Made by a program: the position numbers and the translations under genes. A stretch of DNA of 7,421 nucleotides from CAYWBI01 sp964456445 (lineage in GTDB: Bacteria; Calditrichota; Calditrichia; Calditrichales; J004). Location: the NCBI GenBank assembly GCA_964456445.1, contig CAYWBI010000183.1, forward strand, positions 1-7,421, given 5' to 3'. The notes below the pieces were generated by a model. That model was not told where the DNA came from and did not search any database. It was given only the letters and a program-made list of their open reading frames with translations. Position 1 is the stretch's first letter; each line of letters starts with the position of its first letter. This document shows positions 7,154-7,421 of this stretch, piece by piece.

Positions 7154-7223
7154 ACGGATTTTCAAAATATAATGTATGGGGTTAATTTATTGAAATGAAT
7201 ATTATTAGAAAGAAATGGCAAGG

Positions 7224-7237
7224 ATGTCACAAATATT
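7224..7237 (+). repeat. 14-nt repeat, copy 2 (divergent intergenic region)
   Basis: ATGTCACAAATATT is identical to the copy at 5298-5311 on the other strand. It lies about 60 bp before the -35 element of the rightward promoter and points toward the partial gene at the right edge. It also lies upstream of the leftward Wzi-like gene. Confidence 0.4.
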
Positions 7238-7298
7238 TACACTAAAGAAAAAATAGAAACAGCAATGTTTTTTACTATGATAAATGATTTGCCGGTAT

Positions 7299-7327
7299 TT
7301 GACAAACTGTATATTTATTGATATATT
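7299..7327 (+). promoter_or_regulatory. Strong promoter for the partial right-edge gene
   Basis: A perfect TTGACA (7299-7304) is followed after 17 bp by TATATT (7322-7327), one mismatch from TATAAT. The same bases read TATATTTG (7322-7329), which also fits the TAnnTTTG element of Bacteroidetes-type promoters. Transcription would start near 7335, about 50 nt before the ATG at 7386. Confidence 0.65.
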
Positions 7328-7385
7328 TGTACGTAATTTTCATTAGTGCAGGGTAGTTTTAAAAGAAGAAAGAATGGTTTGAATT

Positions 7386-7421
7386 ATGAAAAATACATTA
7401 ACATTAGTCACATTACTAAGT
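7386..7421 (+). CDS. 5' end of a gene for an exported protein (cut by window edge)
   Basis: ATG 7386 opens a frame of 12 codons to the window end: MKNTLTLVTLLS. A Lys followed by a run of hydrophobic and small residues is typical of the beginning of a Sec signal peptide. A well-formed promoter lies about 50 bp upstream. The ribosome site is weak: AAGAAAG is more than 10 nt away. The gene is divergent from the Wzi-like gene and shares a 271-bp intergenic region with it. Function cannot be judged. Confidence 0.5.
   Translation, partial: MKNTLTLVTLLS

Noticed and set aside
7115..7165. TTG start 17 codons upstream for the Wzi-like gene
   Set aside because: It would place a polar extension before a well-formed signal peptide; ATG 7114 has a GGA six bases upstream.
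7166..7194. Minus-strand promoter TTCAAT-17-TATATT for the Wzi-like gene
   Set aside because: The -35 matches only 3 of 6 and the region is AT-rich, so it cannot be told from background.

Overview
The window looks like part of a cell-surface polysaccharide locus from a Gram-negative (double-membraned) bacterium. An outer-membrane beta-barrel of the Wzi capsule-assembly type implies an outer membrane. Moderate GC and the protein styles would fit the FCB superphylum (Calditrichota- or Ignavibacteria-like), but that placement is an impression. Several genes have Shine-Dalgarno-like sites, and some starts are TTG.

Layout. Positions 1-400 are AT-rich and mostly without a clear gene. They hold a perfect hairpin, a possible gene fragment at the left edge and a putative promoter. 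A small protein of 84 residues with a possible helix-turn-helix (401-655, +) faces, tail to tail, a minus-strand block. That block reads right to left. It starts with a secreted Wzi-like barrel (5426-7114), followed after 163 bp by a WecA-like polyprenyl-phosphate sugar-1-phosphate transferase with a long extra C-terminal half (2809-5262). An 11-bp overlap then leads into a WbbL-like GT2 glycosyltransferase, also with a long extra C-terminal half (747-2819). At the right edge a well-formed promoter drives a plus-strand gene, of which only the first 12 codons (a signal-peptide start) are present.

Main point. Both glycosyltransferase genes end in the same module order: about four membrane helices, a Rossmann-like domain and a monotopic phosphoglycosyl transferase (WbaP/PglC-type) domain. 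In both, the catalytic Asp-Glu pair is gone (Tyr-Lys in one, Arg-Phe in the other). The active enzymes would then be the N-terminal halves. By family these would catalyse two consecutive steps: loading a sugar-phosphate on the lipid carrier, then adding the next sugar, often rhamnose on GlcNAc-PP-lipid. The paired dead domains may act as a docking scaffold joining the two steps. The residue losses are seen directly; the scaffold role is inference.
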